Positions 1-9,644 are shown, counted from the first letter of the stretch. The stretch: 64,000 nt of DNA from Butyrivibrio proteoclasticus B316 (GCF_000145035.1 NC_014387.1:1186276-1250275); one strand, 5' to 3'. The notes: generated from the sequence alone by a model not told the origin. Numbers and translations: made by a program.

Positions 1-2
1 TA

Positions 3-110
3 ACAGACAAAGGCTTTGCACAGTCGCTTCGGAAGAACTTACAGTTGCCATTAGATGCTACTGATGGTGACGACTTACATTCGGCAAACAGAAATACGGA
101 GGAAATGTAA
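3..110 (+). CDS. 3' end of YlxQ/L7Ae-like ribosomal protein gene (partial)
   Basis: An open frame runs from the window edge to TAA at 108-110 and gives a 35-residue C-terminal tail that starts TDKGFAQSLRKNL. The stop overlaps the infB start by one base (TAATG), which suggests translational coupling. In Firmicutes the gene just before infB is usually the small L7Ae-family protein YlxQ, and the TDKGFA element resembles the end of that family. The identity rests mostly on position, because the domain core lies outside the window. Confidence 0.5.
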   Translation, partial: TDKGFAQSLRKNLQLPLDATDGDDLHSANRNTEEM

Positions 111-3058
111 TGGCAAAAATAAAAATATCCGATCTTGCATTTGAGCTTGGATGCGAAGGTAAAGAGCTTATAAGCTTTTTGCAGGAAAAAGGCATTGAGG
201 CAAAACGTTCGAACAGTTCTATAGAGGAGGCAGACGCTGAAGTTGCACGTAAGCACTTTAGTGGCAATTCTGCTAAAAAGGAAGAAGCACCTAAGAAAGA
301 AGCTGAAAAGGCTCCTGAGAAGCCTGCAAAAGCTGCTGAGAAGCCGGCTAAACCAGCTGAAGGTTCAGATAAGCCTGCTGGCGATGGCCTCAAGAAAAAG
401 AAGAAAATAATCATGGTTACTAATGCAGGCAATTCTAAGATGGGCGGCTTTAATAACCAGAATAATTCAGGCAATGGTGGAAATAACCAGCGCCGTGACA
501 ATAACAGAGGTGGTAACAACCAGCCTCAGCGTAAACAGTTTGCGCAGTCTCAGAACGTTTACCATCCAATCAAGCCACTTACAGCTCCTTCACAGCTTGA
601 TAGCTACAATTCACCTATCAAGAAAATACCTGCTCCGGCTCCCAAGAAGGAAGCTCCTGTTCAGACACCTGTACAGGAACAGCCCAAGCCACAGGTTCAG
701 GAGCAGCCTAAGACACCTGTACAGGAGCAGCCTAAGGCACCTGTAACAAGTGCACCTGCAGAGAATGTGAGCAGAGATAATCAGTCATTTAGAAATGATA
801 GAAATGACAGAAACGACAGAAATGACAGAAATGATCGTGGCGATAGAAATAATCGCAATGATAGAAACTCCGGCTTTAACAGAAACGGAGATAGAAATCA
901 GAACGGTCAGGGCGGATTTAGAAGAGATAATAATAACGGCCAGGGCGGATTCAGAAGAGATAACAACGCCCAGGGCGGATCATTTAACCGCGACAATAAT
1001 AACAGAGGCGGATTTAATCAGGGCCAGGGTGGCGCTGGTAAATTTGTCGGCAAGAATGATAAGTTCGGCGGTAAGTTCGATGGAAAGCGCGGAGACAGAA
1101 ACGATAGAGGACCAGCTTTCGAAGCACCTGCTAAAGAGGGTGGAAACCATAGAGACGAAGAAAAACGTCGTATGGGCCAGGAGAAGGATAAGAGAAACAA
1201 GAAGGATCTTGCTTATGAGCAGGAAGAGATGATGCCAAGAAGTAAGAGAGTCGGCAGATTCATCAAACCTGAAGTCAAGAAGGTCGAGGAACCTGAAGAG
1301 CAGATCAAGGTTATCACTATCCCTGAGAAAGTTTCTATCAAGGAACTTGCTGAGAAGATGAGAATGCAGCCTTCAGTTATTATCAAGAAGCTCTTTATGG
1401 CAGGCCAGATTTCTACAGTTAATACAGAGCTCTCATATGAAGAGGCTGAGAATATTGCAATGGAATACGAGATTCTTTGCGAAAAGGAAGTTCCGGTTGA
1501 TGTTATTGAAGAACTTCTTAAGGAAGAGGAAGATGCTCCTGAGACACTTCAGAAGAGACCTCCTGTTGTCTGCGTAATGGGTCACGTAGACCATGGTAAG
1601 ACATCACTTCTTGATGCTATCCGTAAGACATCTGTAACAGACAGAGAGGCGGGCGGTATCACACAGAGAATAGGTGCTTATACTGTATCAGTTAATGATC
1701 AGAAGATTACATTCCTTGATACACCAGGTCATGAAGCGTTCACAGCTATGCGTATGCGTGGTGCTAATTCAACAGATATCGCAGTTCTTGTAGTTGCTGC
1801 GGATGATGGTGTAATGCCACAGACAGTAGAAGCTATCAACCATGCTAAGGCAGCAGAGGTAGAAATCATTGTTGCTGTCAACAAGATTGATAAGCCAAAT
1901 GCAAATGTAGACAGAGTTAAGCAGGAAATGACCGAGTATGGTCTCATTTCTACAGATTGGGGCGGAACAACAGAATTTGTTCCTGTATCAGCCAAGTCAG
2001 GAGAAGGTATTGAAGACCTTCTTGAGACAATCATTCTTACAGCTGATATCCTTGAGCTCAAGGCTAATCCTAACAGAGAAGCAAGAGGTCTTGTACTTGA
2101 GGCAAGACTTGATAAGGGCCGTGGTCCTGTAGCTAACGTACTTGTTCAGAAGGGTACACTTCATGTTGGAGATTTCATTTCAGCAGGAGCAAGTTCGGGT
2201 AAGGTAAGAGCTATGGTTGATGATAAGGGCAACAAGCTTAAGGAAGCTAAGCCTTCACAGCCTGTTGAGATCCTTGGTCTTTCAGATGTTCCTAATGCCG
2301 GTGAGGTATTCCTTGGACATGCTACAGATAAGCTTGCCAAGCAGTATGCTAATACATACCTTCAGCAGCATAAGAAAGATCTTATCGAAGAAACTAAGGC
2401 GAAGATGTCACTTGATGATCTGTACTCCAAGATTGAGGAAGGCAGACTTCAGGAACTTGATATTATCATCAAGGCAGACGTTCAGGGTAGCGTAGAGGCT
2501 CTTAAGCAGTCACTTCTTAAGCTCTCTAACGAAGAAGTTGTTGTTAAGGTTATACATGGTGGTGTTGGTGCGATCAACGAGTCAGATGTAACACTTGCAG
2601 CTGCATCAAACGCTATTATCATCGGATTTGATGTTCGCCCTGATGCTACAGCTAAGAGCATGGCTGAGCATGAAGGTGTTGAGATCAAGCTCTACAAGGT
2701 TATCTACCAGGCTATCGAAGAGATCGAGTATGCTATGAAGGGTATGCTTGCTCCTATCTATGAGGAGAGAGTAACAGGACATGCAGAAGTTCGTCAGATC
2801 TTCAAGGCATCCAAGGTTGGTAACATTGCCGGTGCATTTGTTAAGGATGGTGTCATCAAGAAAGAGTGCAAGGTTCGTATTCAGAGAGATGGCGAACAGA
2901 TCTTCGAGGGTGATCTTGCTTCACTTAAGAGATTCAAAGATGATGTCAAGGAAGTTAAAGAAGGCTTCGAGTGTGGTCTTGTATTTGATGGATTTGATTC
3001 AATCCATGAAGGCGACTTCGTAGAAGCATACGAGATGGTAGAAGTACCTAGAACCTAA
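110..3058 (+). CDS. infB: Translation initiation factor IF-2
   Basis: IF-2 is the GTPase that delivers initiator tRNA to the 30S subunit and promotes subunit joining. The 982-residue product has a short IF2_N helix at about 1-45. A long low-complexity linker at about 50-395 follows (Lys/Ala/Pro/Glu, then QEQPK repeats, NDR repeats and GQGGFRRDNN-type repeats). A second IF2_N-like segment sits near 400. The G domain has GHVDHGKT (491-498), DTPGHEAF (537-544) and NKID (591-594), followed by the usual domains II, III and IV. GGAGG at 99-103 lies six bases before the ATG. It heads the rbfA-nrnA-truB-ribF run. The unusually long Asn/Asp/Arg/Gly linker is the only oddity. Confidence 0.97.
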   Translation: MAKIKISDLAFELGCEGKELISFLQEKGIEAKRSNSSIEEADAEVARKHFSGNSAKKEEAPKKEAEKAPEKPAKAAEKPAKPAEGSDKPAGDGLKKKKKIIMVTNAGNSKMGGFNNQNNSGNGGNNQRRDNNRGGNNQPQRKQFAQSQNVYHPIKPLTAPSQLDSYNSPIKKIPAPAPKKEAPVQTPVQEQPKPQVQEQPKTPVQEQPKAPVTSAPAENVSRDNQSFRNDRNDRNDRNDRNDRGDRNNRNDRNSGFNRNGDRNQNGQGGFRRDNNNGQGGFRRDNNAQGGSFNRDNNNRGGFNQGQGGAGKFVGKNDKFGGKFDGKRGDRNDRGPAFEAPAKEGGNHRDEEKRRMGQEKDKRNKKDLAYEQEEMMPRSKRVGRFIKPEVKKVEEPEEQIKVITIPEKVSIKELAEKMRMQPSVIIKKLFMAGQISTVNTELSYEEAENIAMEYEILCEKEVPVDVIEELLKEEEDAPETLQKRPPVVCVMGHVDHGKTSLLDAIRKTSVTDREAGGITQRIGAYTVSVNDQKITFLDTPGHEAFTAMRMRGANSTDIAVLVVAADDGVMPQTVEAINHAKAAEVEIIVAVNKIDKPNANVDRVKQEMTEYGLISTDWGGTTEFVPVSAKSGEGIEDLLETIILTADILELKANPNREARGLVLEARLDKGRGPVANVLVQKGTLHVGDFISAGASSGKVRAMVDDKGNKLKEAKPSQPVEILGLSDVPNAGEVFLGHATDKLAKQYANTYLQQHKKDLIEETKAKMSLDDLYSKIEEGRLQELDIIIKADVQGSVEALKQSLLKLSNEEVVVKVIHGGVGAINESDVTLAAASNAIIIGFDVRPDATAKSMAEHEGVEIKLYKVIYQAIEEIEYAMKGMLAPIYEERVTGHAEVRQIFKASKVGNIAGAFVKDGVIKKECKVRIQRDGEQIFEGDLASLKRFKDDVKEVKEGFECGLVFDGFDSIHEGDFVEAYEMVEVPRT

Positions 3059-3098
3059 TGATATAAGATCAATCATGGTCATGGCTATAAGCCTTAAT

Positions 3099-3135
3099 GA
3101 AGCATTCCTGAATGTTAAAGTTCAAGAATGCTTCA
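3099..3135 (+). other. Intergenic hairpin between infB and rbfA
   Basis: TGAAGCATTC (3099-3108) and GAATGCTTCA (3126-3135) form a perfect 10-bp stem, with a shorter inner TGAA/TTCA pairing. No T-run follows, so this looks like an mRNA processing or stabilising hairpin, or a weak attenuator, rather than a standard intrinsic terminator. Confidence 0.5.
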
Positions 3136-3172
3136 TGGCCTTGAACAGCGAATATCATGGAGATAATACATT

Positions 3173-3601
3173 ATGAGAAAAAATAGTAACAAGAATAAAA
3201 GAATTAACGGTGAGGTTATGAAAGTAATTTCAGAGGCCCTCCGTTACAGCAAAGATCCAAGAATCAGCCCTATGACATCTGTAATGGATGTTGAGGTTGC
3301 ACCAGATCTTAAGACATGTAAGGTTTGGGTGACCGTAATGGGTGATGATGAGGACAGAGCAAGGACAGCAGAAGGTCTTAAGAGTGCAGCAGGATATGTT
3401 CGCAGCACCCTGGCCAAAGAGCTCAACATGAGATATACTCCGGAAATCAGATTTATCATGGATGATTCAATTGAGTATGCAATCAATATGTCCAAGAAGA
3501 TTGACGAAGTTACTGCCAAGGATAATGAGGCTAGAGTTGCCCGTGGTGAGGAAATCGAAGAAGCTGATTCTGTAGAAGATAGCGAAGAAGAGGATTTCTA
3601 A
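3173..3601 (+). CDS. rbfA: Ribosome-binding factor A
   Basis: RbfA is a small KH-fold protein that binds the 30S subunit during late 16S rRNA maturation. The 142-residue product has the family pattern: an N-terminal helix with NKRINGEVMKVISEAL, the SPMTSVMDVEV strand, the alternating DLKTCKVWVTVMG strand, and the ELNMRYTPEIRFIMDDSIEYA motif. A short acidic tail (EEADSVEDSEEED) follows. GGAG lies a few bases before the ATG. Its place directly after infB is standard for Firmicutes. Confidence 0.96.
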   Translation: MRKNSNKNKRINGEVMKVISEALRYSKDPRISPMTSVMDVEVAPDLKTCKVWVTVMGDDEDRARTAEGLKSAAGYVRSTLAKELNMRYTPEIRFIMDDSIEYAINMSKKIDEVTAKDNEARVARGEEIEEADSVEDSEEEDF

Positions 3602-3643
3602 TCCTACATTAGTTTAGAGTTGAATTGAGGAAGGTTGTTATAA

Positions 3644-4600
3644 ATGAGAATTGATGATCATATGAATGGTGTAAAAACAGTTGCGATTGCAGGTCATGTA
3701 AGACCTGACGGTGACTGCATTGGCTCCAGTATGGGATTATATCTTTATTTTCAAAAGAATTATCCCGATGTAAGAGTAGATGTTTTTCTTGAGGATATTC
3801 CTGAGGAATTTCTTTTTATCAAGGATGCAGACAAGATAAACCATACTTTTACAACTGATGTTGAGAGCTATGACCTTTTTATATGTATCGACTGTGAAAA
3901 GGGTAGAACAGGCGAAGCAGAGAAAATCTTTGATGCTGCCAAGAAAACTATCAATATTGATCATCATATCAGTAACACAGGAACTGGAGATGTAACTTAT
4001 ATAGTTCCTACTTCAAGTTCAGCCTGCGAACTTGCTTACGATGTAATGGACAAGGATAAGCTTGATATTAATATTGCACAGGCTCTTTATACAGGAATGG
4101 TAACAGATACAGGTGTGTTCAAATACAACAGCACATCTCCCAAGACTTATGAAATCGCCGGTAAGCTTATTTCATATGGCTTTGATTTTACCTGGCTTAT
4201 TGACCATGTTTTCTATGAGAAGACCTATCTTCAGAATCAGATTCTTGGAAGAGCGCTTCTTGAGAGCATTACTCTTATGGACGGTAAGGTTATTGCTTCC
4301 GTTGTTTCCAGACAAACTATGGACTTCTATGGCGTAACCGGAAGTGATCTTGATGGAATAGTTAATCAGCTCATGTTCACTATTGGAACGGATGTATCTA
4401 TTTTTATGTATGAAGATGAGCCTATGATGTACAGAGTAAGTCTTCGCAGTAATGGTAATATTGATGTATCAAGGGTTGCCAAGCTTCTTGGCGGCGGCGG
4501 ACATGTGAGAGCATCAGGATGTACACTTAATGGTACAGCTCACGATGCGATCAACAGCATTACCAAATACATTCAGCAGCAGTATGATGAGAAGAAATAA
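3644..4600 (+). CDS. nrnA: DHH-family oligoribonuclease/pAp phosphatase (NrnA-like)
   Basis: NrnA-type enzymes degrade nanoRNAs and dephosphorylate 3',5'-pAp. The 318-residue protein carries the DHH metal-binding set: HVRPDGDCIGS near residues 19-29, the DHH triad at 106-108 (NIDHHISNTG), and the DHHA1 glycine-rich motif GGGGHVRASG at 283-292. The length is typical. AGGAAGG precedes the ATG. It sits between rbfA and truB, the usual place for this gene in clostridia, and is closed by a strong terminator. The second DHH gene in the window (58139-59077) is a different subfamily. Confidence 0.9.
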   Translation: MRIDDHMNGVKTVAIAGHVRPDGDCIGSSMGLYLYFQKNYPDVRVDVFLEDIPEEFLFIKDADKINHTFTTDVESYDLFICIDCEKGRTGEAEKIFDAAKKTINIDHHISNTGTGDVTYIVPTSSSACELAYDVMDKDKLDINIAQALYTGMVTDTGVFKYNSTSPKTYEIAGKLISYGFDFTWLIDHVFYEKTYLQNQILGRALLESITLMDGKVIASVVSRQTMDFYGVTGSDLDGIVNQLMFTIGTDVSIFMYEDEPMMYRVSLRSNGNIDVSRVAKLLGGGGHVRASGCTLNGTAHDAINSITKYIQQQYDEKK

Positions 4601-4612
4601 TTCATAAACACA

Positions 4613-4657
4613 TAGTCGCAGGATTAATCAGCACACTAGTCTTGCGGCTATTTTTTT
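4613..4657 (+). terminator. Intrinsic terminator after nrnA
   Basis: An 11-bp stem (4613-4623 with 4640-4650, two G-U pairs) is followed by seven T residues at 4651-4657. It would end or attenuate transcription before truB, although truB and ribF have no obvious separate promoter. Confidence 0.82.
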
Positions 4658-4681
4658 AATCGATAAGATACAGGATTATAT

Positions 4682-5641
4682 ATGAACAAATACAACGGAC
4701 TTATAAATATATATAAAGAAACAGGTTTTACCTCAAATGATGTGGTAGCTAAACTTCGCGGTATACTTCATCAAAAGAAAATCGGTCACACCGGTACTCT
4801 TGATCCTGATGCAACCGGAGTTTTGGTAGTTTGCCTTGGAACAGGTACCAAGCTTGTGGAGATGCTGACTGATCATGATAAAGAGTATATTGCAGTATGT
4901 AAGCTTGGAGTTACAACAGATACTCAGGATATGTCCGGGACTGTTTTGGAAGAGGCAGATGTACATGTCACAAGAGCACAGTTACATGAAGCTGTTCAGG
5001 CTTTTGTGGGAGAATATGACCAGATTCCGCCAATGTATTCAGCTATTAAGCAGAACGGCAAAAAGCTATATGAGCTTGCAAGAGAGGGAATAGAGGTAGA
5101 GCGTAAGCCAAGAAGAGTCAACATCAGTGCAATAACAATACTTGATGACAGTAATCTTGATAAAGATAATACTTTTGTTATGGAAGTTAAGTGCTCTAAA
5201 GGAACCTATATCAGAACTCTATGTCACGATATAGGATTAAGACTTGGCTGTGGTGCAGCTATGCAGAATCTTATGAGAACAAGAGTCGGAGCTTTTGCCC
5301 TTGATAGTGCGGTTAAACTGTCACAGGTAGAAGAAATGAGAGATAATGGAACGCTCGATTCTATCATTCAGTCTCCGGAATATATTTTTAAAGATCTTGA
5401 TAAGATCCATGTCAAGGAATCATGCAGACTTCTTTTAGAAAATGGCAACAGCTTCCGAAGAGATAATATAATAAATGAAGATCCTGACGGAGTTAATGAC
5501 ACAGAGTATACGGATGAAATGTTTGTTGATGGCAATATGGTGCGTGTATATGCCCAGGATGAGACCTTCTTTGGAATATATAAGTATGACGCCAGAACCA
5601 GACAGTTCAAGGTTGATAAGTTCTTTTTTGAAAAGAACTAA
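4682..5641 (+). CDS. truB: tRNA pseudouridine(55) synthase
   Basis: TruB isomerises U55 in the T-loop of tRNA. The 319-residue protein begins with the family N-terminus (NGLINIYKETGFTSNDVV). It carries the catalytic-aspartate motif HTGTLDPDATGVL at 36-48, with Asp41 as nucleophile by family rule. YIRTLCHDIG and a C-terminal PUA-like segment follow. The ribosome-binding site is weak (acagga). It lies 24 bp after a terminator and 6 bp before ribF, so truB and ribF are probably co-transcribed. Confidence 0.95.
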   Translation: MNKYNGLINIYKETGFTSNDVVAKLRGILHQKKIGHTGTLDPDATGVLVVCLGTGTKLVEMLTDHDKEYIAVCKLGVTTDTQDMSGTVLEEADVHVTRAQLHEAVQAFVGEYDQIPPMYSAIKQNGKKLYELAREGIEVERKPRRVNISAITILDDSNLDKDNTFVMEVKCSKGTYIRTLCHDIGLRLGCGAAMQNLMRTRVGAFALDSAVKLSQVEEMRDNGTLDSIIQSPEYIFKDLDKIHVKESCRLLLENGNSFRRDNIINEDPDGVNDTEYTDEMFVDGNMVRVYAQDETFFGIYKYDARTRQFKVDKFFFEKN

Positions 5642-5647
5642 GACTAT

Positions 5648-6574
5648 ATGGAATTGGATAACAAAATGCAGATAATTACTAGACTTGATGAACTTAATAT
5701 AAATGACAAGACAGCTATCGCTATCGGCAAATTTGATGGCATTCATCTTGGACACAAAAAGCTTCTTAATCTGATACTTGATCAGAAACAGGACGGACTC
5801 AAGGCAACAGTATTTACCTTTGAGCCATCACCGGAGGAATTCTTTGTTGGTCATCCTGTTAAGCAGCTCTTTACCAGAAAAGAGAAAAGAAAAGCTTTTC
5901 AGGATATGGGAATCGATATCCTGGTTGAATTTCCGCTTAATGCAGAGACCGCAGCAACTCCACCTGAGGACTTTGTCAAAACTATATTGGTAGAGGATCT
6001 AAAGGCAGATTATATCGCAGCGGGTTGTGATGTATCTTTTGGCGATAAGGGAAGAGGAGATCAGCATCTTCTGCGCAATATGTCCAAGGAGCTTGGTTTT
6101 GAGCTATGCCTTATAGATAAGGTCATGCTCGATGGCGACGAAGTCAGCTCTACAAGAGTCAGAAACCAGATTGCAGATGGAAATATACCTATGGCAAAGA
6201 GGCTACTGGGAAATGATTATAGTATCTCAGGAATAGTAGAGCATGGAAGGCATCTGGGACACACGATCGGAATTCCTACTGTCAACATTATGCCTCCTGC
6301 AGGTAAACTCCTGCCTCCTTTTGGTGTGTACAGTAGCACAGTAGTCATTGATGAAGTGGAATATCACGGTATGACTAATATAGGACGTAAACCGACAGTT
6401 TCTAACGATAATCAGGTTGGTGTAGAAACATATATTTATGATTTTGATGCTGACGTATATGGAAAGAGCATAGAAGTTAAACTTCTAGAGTTTAAGAGAC
6501 CTGAGATGAAGTTTGCGAGTGTCGATGAACTCAAGGCCCAGATGACAAGAGATATAGAGAACATTTCTAAATGA
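5648..6574 (+). CDS. ribF: Bifunctional riboflavin kinase/FAD synthetase
   Basis: RibF converts riboflavin to FMN and then FAD. The 308-residue product has the N-terminal nucleotidyltransferase motif KFDGIHLGHKKL near residue 28 and the SSTRVR signature. The C-terminal kinase domain shows the GHTIGIPTVN flavokinase motif, PPFGVYSS, and GMTNIGRKPT. The ATG at 5648 has no clear ribosome-binding site. An internal ATG at 5666 (MQIITRLDEL) matches the usual start of the family and is a real alternative. The next gene is not rpsO, as it would be in many relatives, but a surface-protein island. Confidence 0.94.
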   Translation: MELDNKMQIITRLDELNINDKTAIAIGKFDGIHLGHKKLLNLILDQKQDGLKATVFTFEPSPEEFFVGHPVKQLFTRKEKRKAFQDMGIDILVEFPLNAETAATPPEDFVKTILVEDLKADYIAAGCDVSFGDKGRGDQHLLRNMSKELGFELCLIDKVMLDGDEVSSTRVRNQIADGNIPMAKRLLGNDYSISGIVEHGRHLGHTIGIPTVNIMPPAGKLLPPFGVYSSTVVIDEVEYHGMTNIGRKPTVSNDNQVGVETYIYDFDADVYGKSIEVKLLEFKRPEMKFASVDELKAQMTRDIENISK

Positions 6575-6607
6575 AATTATATTTTCTTAATAATTTTTAA
6601 CTGTTTT

Positions 6608-6635
6608 TTAACAAAACTATATATGAAATTATGAT
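6608..6635 (+). promoter_or_regulatory. Candidate sigma-A promoter for the 6679 gene
   Basis: TTAACA (6608-6613) and TATGAT (6630-6635) are separated by 16 bp, about 45 bp before the start codon. Both boxes are near consensus in an A/T-rich gap after ribF. This supports independent transcription of the surface island. Confidence 0.5.
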
Positions 6636-6678
6636 AAAGTTTTTACGAGTTGAAATTTAATTACAGGGGATAAGTGTT

Positions 6679-9303
6679 ATGAATTACAACCATAGAAACT
6701 TTACCAAGAAAATCAGCTTTTTGCTGGTAGCGCTCTTGATTGGCTTTAATACCTTTAGTTTGACCACTAGAGCAGCAGAGCCAACTATTCAGCTGTCTAC
6801 CCGAAATACTGTTTCAAATGCTACTTCTTTAGAAAATACAGAGGGCAAAACTACTGTTGCAGATCTTAGAATAGATGAACTTGAGGAGCCTACCAGTGGC
6901 AAATTACTAGATAATTTTGCTAAAGTTAGGACTTCTCAGGGATTCTTTTGGAATATTCCTGTAATTTGGCTTGATGAAGCAGGGGAAATATCCAGTCTTT
7001 GTATTCCGGGCAAAAAATATGCACCAATCTTTGCATTCTATATTCCTGATAATTACATTGTTATAGGTCCAAACGGTTCATCTACTTTTAGTGTTAAACT
7101 CCCGGATTTTGTCGAAAAACTCTATGCGGAAAAACGCTTTCTTTCTGTAGTTAATCCGCTTTCAGGTATTACGTATATTACGACACCGTCTGTTGTAAGG
7201 ATTCTTGGCTCTGAAAGAGGAGCAGGAATCTTTAATTCACCTGAGTTAAAAAATTATACATCTATCGCCAAGATGTCTTCTATGAGTGATCTTGTGGCAG
7301 TTGGAAATGCGATTAGCAGCGATATTCAGCAGTCCGCAGAAGAACTGAGTGATTCCTGGTATGCACAAAACAATTACGATTCAGAGTCGGGTAATCCCGG
7401 TACATCTGCAAATCAGGATGAAGGCAGTCAGGATGGAGAGTGGGATGATGAAGATGAAGAACCATTGGATGGAGGAGATGATGACGATCCTGATGAGCCG
7501 GATGAGCCCCAGGTTGACCTTGTTGCAATCCACTGTTCTCAAAATGTAATTGATGAGTTGGGAAGAGATATCGTGTCTAATTTTCTCAACCTGATCATGA
7601 ATGTTGTAGAGCCGCAGGCAGTATATTGGCTCAAGGAAAGCTTCTCTTCCTATGGAGAGGGAGCTGCCAATAATGCTCTTGGAAAAGAAATAGGTCTTTA
7701 TATTTATGACTCCAGATTTAAGAATGACCCTGACAAAGATAAAAATGGAGTCCTGGCTTATGTATCTTCTAAAATGACTACTGATGAAGAAGGTGATAGC
7801 ATTTATGGATACTATGTAGCTGTAAATACGGAATCTCTTTATGAAAAAGCAGAAGATGGAAGTTATGAACTAAAAGCAGATGAAATTGACAATCTGAATA
7901 ATACGCTTGTTCATGAAATGATGCACGCGTTCATGGACGATTATACAAGAACCGGTATGGAGGGGTATTCAAACGTTGCATTTGATTATACAGCTGATGA
8001 AAACAAATTCCCTACCTGGTTTATAGAAGGAAGTGCTACAAGTGTAGATAATGTCTATGCATACAGAAATGATATCTTTTGCGCTATGCATACAGATAGT
8101 GAAGATGCATTGTCTGACTATACCATTGATTCACTTCTTGAATATTACAAGAATTATAATGATGAAGAGTATGGATCTCCTAGTATAGATTCAACCAATA
8201 AGTACTATGATTCTACTAAGAATGCTGCAAGTGCTTATGTGTCCGGATATCTTGCATGTTTGTATCTGGCTGATCTGGCTGTCAATAAGGGATATGTTCA
8301 GGATATTACAACGTCAAGGTCCACTGATGAAGAAGGAAATGTATCCTTTAGCTCTTTTGCCATAAAAGGCGGATTTGACGCAATTCTTGGTAGGCTTCAC
8401 GATGGCTATTCACTTGACTCTATTATTACTGATATATCAGATGGAAAATATACAAGCACTGAGAGTTTCCAGAATGCATTCCTGACCGGAACATATAATG
8501 AGGAGAGCAGAAATTACGAGAATTATGATGATTCAGCAACATTTTGCGTAGATTTTCTGAATTATCTAAACAGAGTTAGTAAAGATCTTACGGGAGATTC
8601 TGAAAATGTAGCGTTTGCAAATGGTTCAATTCTTTTAGACTTTAGCACGGAGTTAAAATCTCCGTTTTCCGGAGAACTGCCGGATGATATGCCACAACAG
8701 AGCATATTTACAATAGCTGATTCATGTGATCATGTTACTTCTACGGTTGATAATGATGTTGCCTGGCATTCTGCCGGAGTGAAAGGACCAGCTGTTCCGG
8801 ATAATGATCAGAATGATGAAATTGATTCTGCATCGGAAGATGAAGGACAGATAGCAGCCAGAATTTCCGAGATAGTGGATACTTCAGGTACCTCTGATGA
8901 GGCAGTTGCAAGTAATAGTATTGATATGGCAAAAGAAATATCTGAGGATGCTTCTTCTGATATTGATATAGAAAAGGAGATAGCGACAGAAGCTCAGGAT
9001 GAAGCATCAAAAGAATCTTCATCTGAATCCGGAGATGAACAGGAAGAATCTGCAACTGATAATAATGAAAATAAAGTTGTTGAGGATGCCCAGTGTACAC
9101 CTACAGTAACTAATGATCAGACAAATATAACAGATACAAAATTCCCGGTTTCGAATGAAAACAGAGATGAGTCAGTTCCGGAGGATCCCAAGCCTCAGCT
9201 TCCAGATGAATCACAAGAAGACAATAATGACAACGAATCAGATGGAAGTAATGACGACGAAGCTAATGAGTCTGAAGAAAAACAAGAGGAAAGCAGCGAG
9301 TAA
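6679..9303 (+). CDS. Secreted HExxH metallopeptidase-like protein with acidic tail
   Basis: The 874-residue protein has a signal peptide (residues 1-33; KK, then SFLLVALLIGF, cleavage near TRAAE). A zinc-binding motif HEMMHAF at 412-418 is followed by WFIEG with Glu450, a plausible third ligand, which gives a gluzincin-like arrangement. Before it lies an Asp/Glu-rich linker (about 245-275). The last 150 residues or so are a disordered Asp/Glu/Ser tail with no LPXTG motif or membrane segment. The protein is therefore exported, and its attachment is unknown. I do not recognise the family beyond the metal site. A strong terminator follows, and it sits directly upstream of two giant surface proteins, so processing of cell-envelope proteins is a guess from context. 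Confidence 0.7.
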   Translation: MNYNHRNFTKKISFLLVALLIGFNTFSLTTRAAEPTIQLSTRNTVSNATSLENTEGKTTVADLRIDELEEPTSGKLLDNFAKVRTSQGFFWNIPVIWLDEAGEISSLCIPGKKYAPIFAFYIPDNYIVIGPNGSSTFSVKLPDFVEKLYAEKRFLSVVNPLSGITYITTPSVVRILGSERGAGIFNSPELKNYTSIAKMSSMSDLVAVGNAISSDIQQSAEELSDSWYAQNNYDSESGNPGTSANQDEGSQDGEWDDEDEEPLDGGDDDDPDEPDEPQVDLVAIHCSQNVIDELGRDIVSNFLNLIMNVVEPQAVYWLKESFSSYGEGAANNALGKEIGLYIYDSRFKNDPDKDKNGVLAYVSSKMTTDEEGDSIYGYYVAVNTESLYEKAEDGSYELKADEIDNLNNTLVHEMMHAFMDDYTRTGMEGYSNVAFDYTADENKFPTWFIEGSATSVDNVYAYRNDIFCAMHTDSEDALSDYTIDSLLEYYKNYNDEEYGSPSIDSTNKYYDSTKNAASAYVSGYLACLYLADLAVNKGYVQDITTSRSTDEEGNVSFSSFAIKGGFDAILGRLHDGYSLDSIITDISDGKYTSTESFQNAFLTGTYNEESRNYENYDDSATFCVDFLNYLNRVSKDLTGDSENVAFANGSILLDFSTELKSPFSGELPDDMPQQSIFTIADSCDHVTSTVDNDVAWHSAGVKGPAVPDNDQNDEIDSASEDEGQIAARISEIVDTSGTSDEAVASNSIDMAKEISEDASSDIDIEKEIATEAQDEASKESSSESGDEQEESATDNNENKVVEDAQCTPTVTNDQTNITDTKFPVSNENRDESVPEDPKPQLPDESQEDNNDNESDGSNDDEANESEEKQEESSE

Positions 9304-9352
9304 CTTATCGTATAAAAAAGGAGTAAAGGCTGCATAAATACTGATATTTGCC

Positions 9353-9390
9353 AAGAACTATTCTTCTTTATGAGGAATAGTTCTTTTTTT
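9353..9390 (+). terminator. Intrinsic terminator after the metallopeptidase-like gene
   Basis: A 14-bp stem (9353-9366 with 9372-9385, one G-U pair) and a 5-nt loop lead into a run of seven T residues. Confidence 0.9.
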
Positions 9391-9399
9391 GTTGCACAA

Positions 9400-9445
9400 G
9401 ACCGGCAAGCGAATGGATGCTTGCATACAAATTCATTTGCCGGTC
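9400..9445. repeat. Long inverted repeat in the gap before the giant surface protein
   Basis: GACCGGCAAGCGAAT (9400-9414) pairs with ATTCATTTGCCGGTC (9431-9445), 13 of 15 positions being Watson-Crick and the rest near-matches, around a 16-nt loop. No T-run follows. It could be a regulatory hairpin or a remnant of a mobile element end. The 382-bp gap 9304-9685 otherwise holds two terminator-like hairpins and an A/T-rich upstream region. Confidence 0.55.
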
Positions 9446-9486
9446 GTAAGGACATGGAGCACAAAGTGCGGAATGTCTGTGTGCAG

Positions 9487-9517
9487 AATCGAGTAGGAAT
9501 CAGCCTACTCGATTGTT
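9487..9517. terminator. Second terminator-like hairpin
   Basis: AATCGAGTAGG (9487-9497) and CCTACTCGATT (9504-9514) form a perfect 11-bp stem with a 6-nt loop, followed by GTTTAT. Because both ends are A/T-rich it could act in either orientation. Confidence 0.55.
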
Positions 9518-9644
9518 TATAAACAGAAAATAAATAGTTCTAAAGAAATCATAAATAATCGCTGATTATACAAAAGAAATGTATTTTATGATTATATATA
9601 TGATTTGGTGTCATGTATAACTATATAAACCTAATTGATATATC

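Noticed and set aside
6575..6678. FMN riboswitch or other cofactor switch near ribF
   Set aside because: No conserved switch motif is visible before or after ribF; the gap holds only a promoter-like pair.
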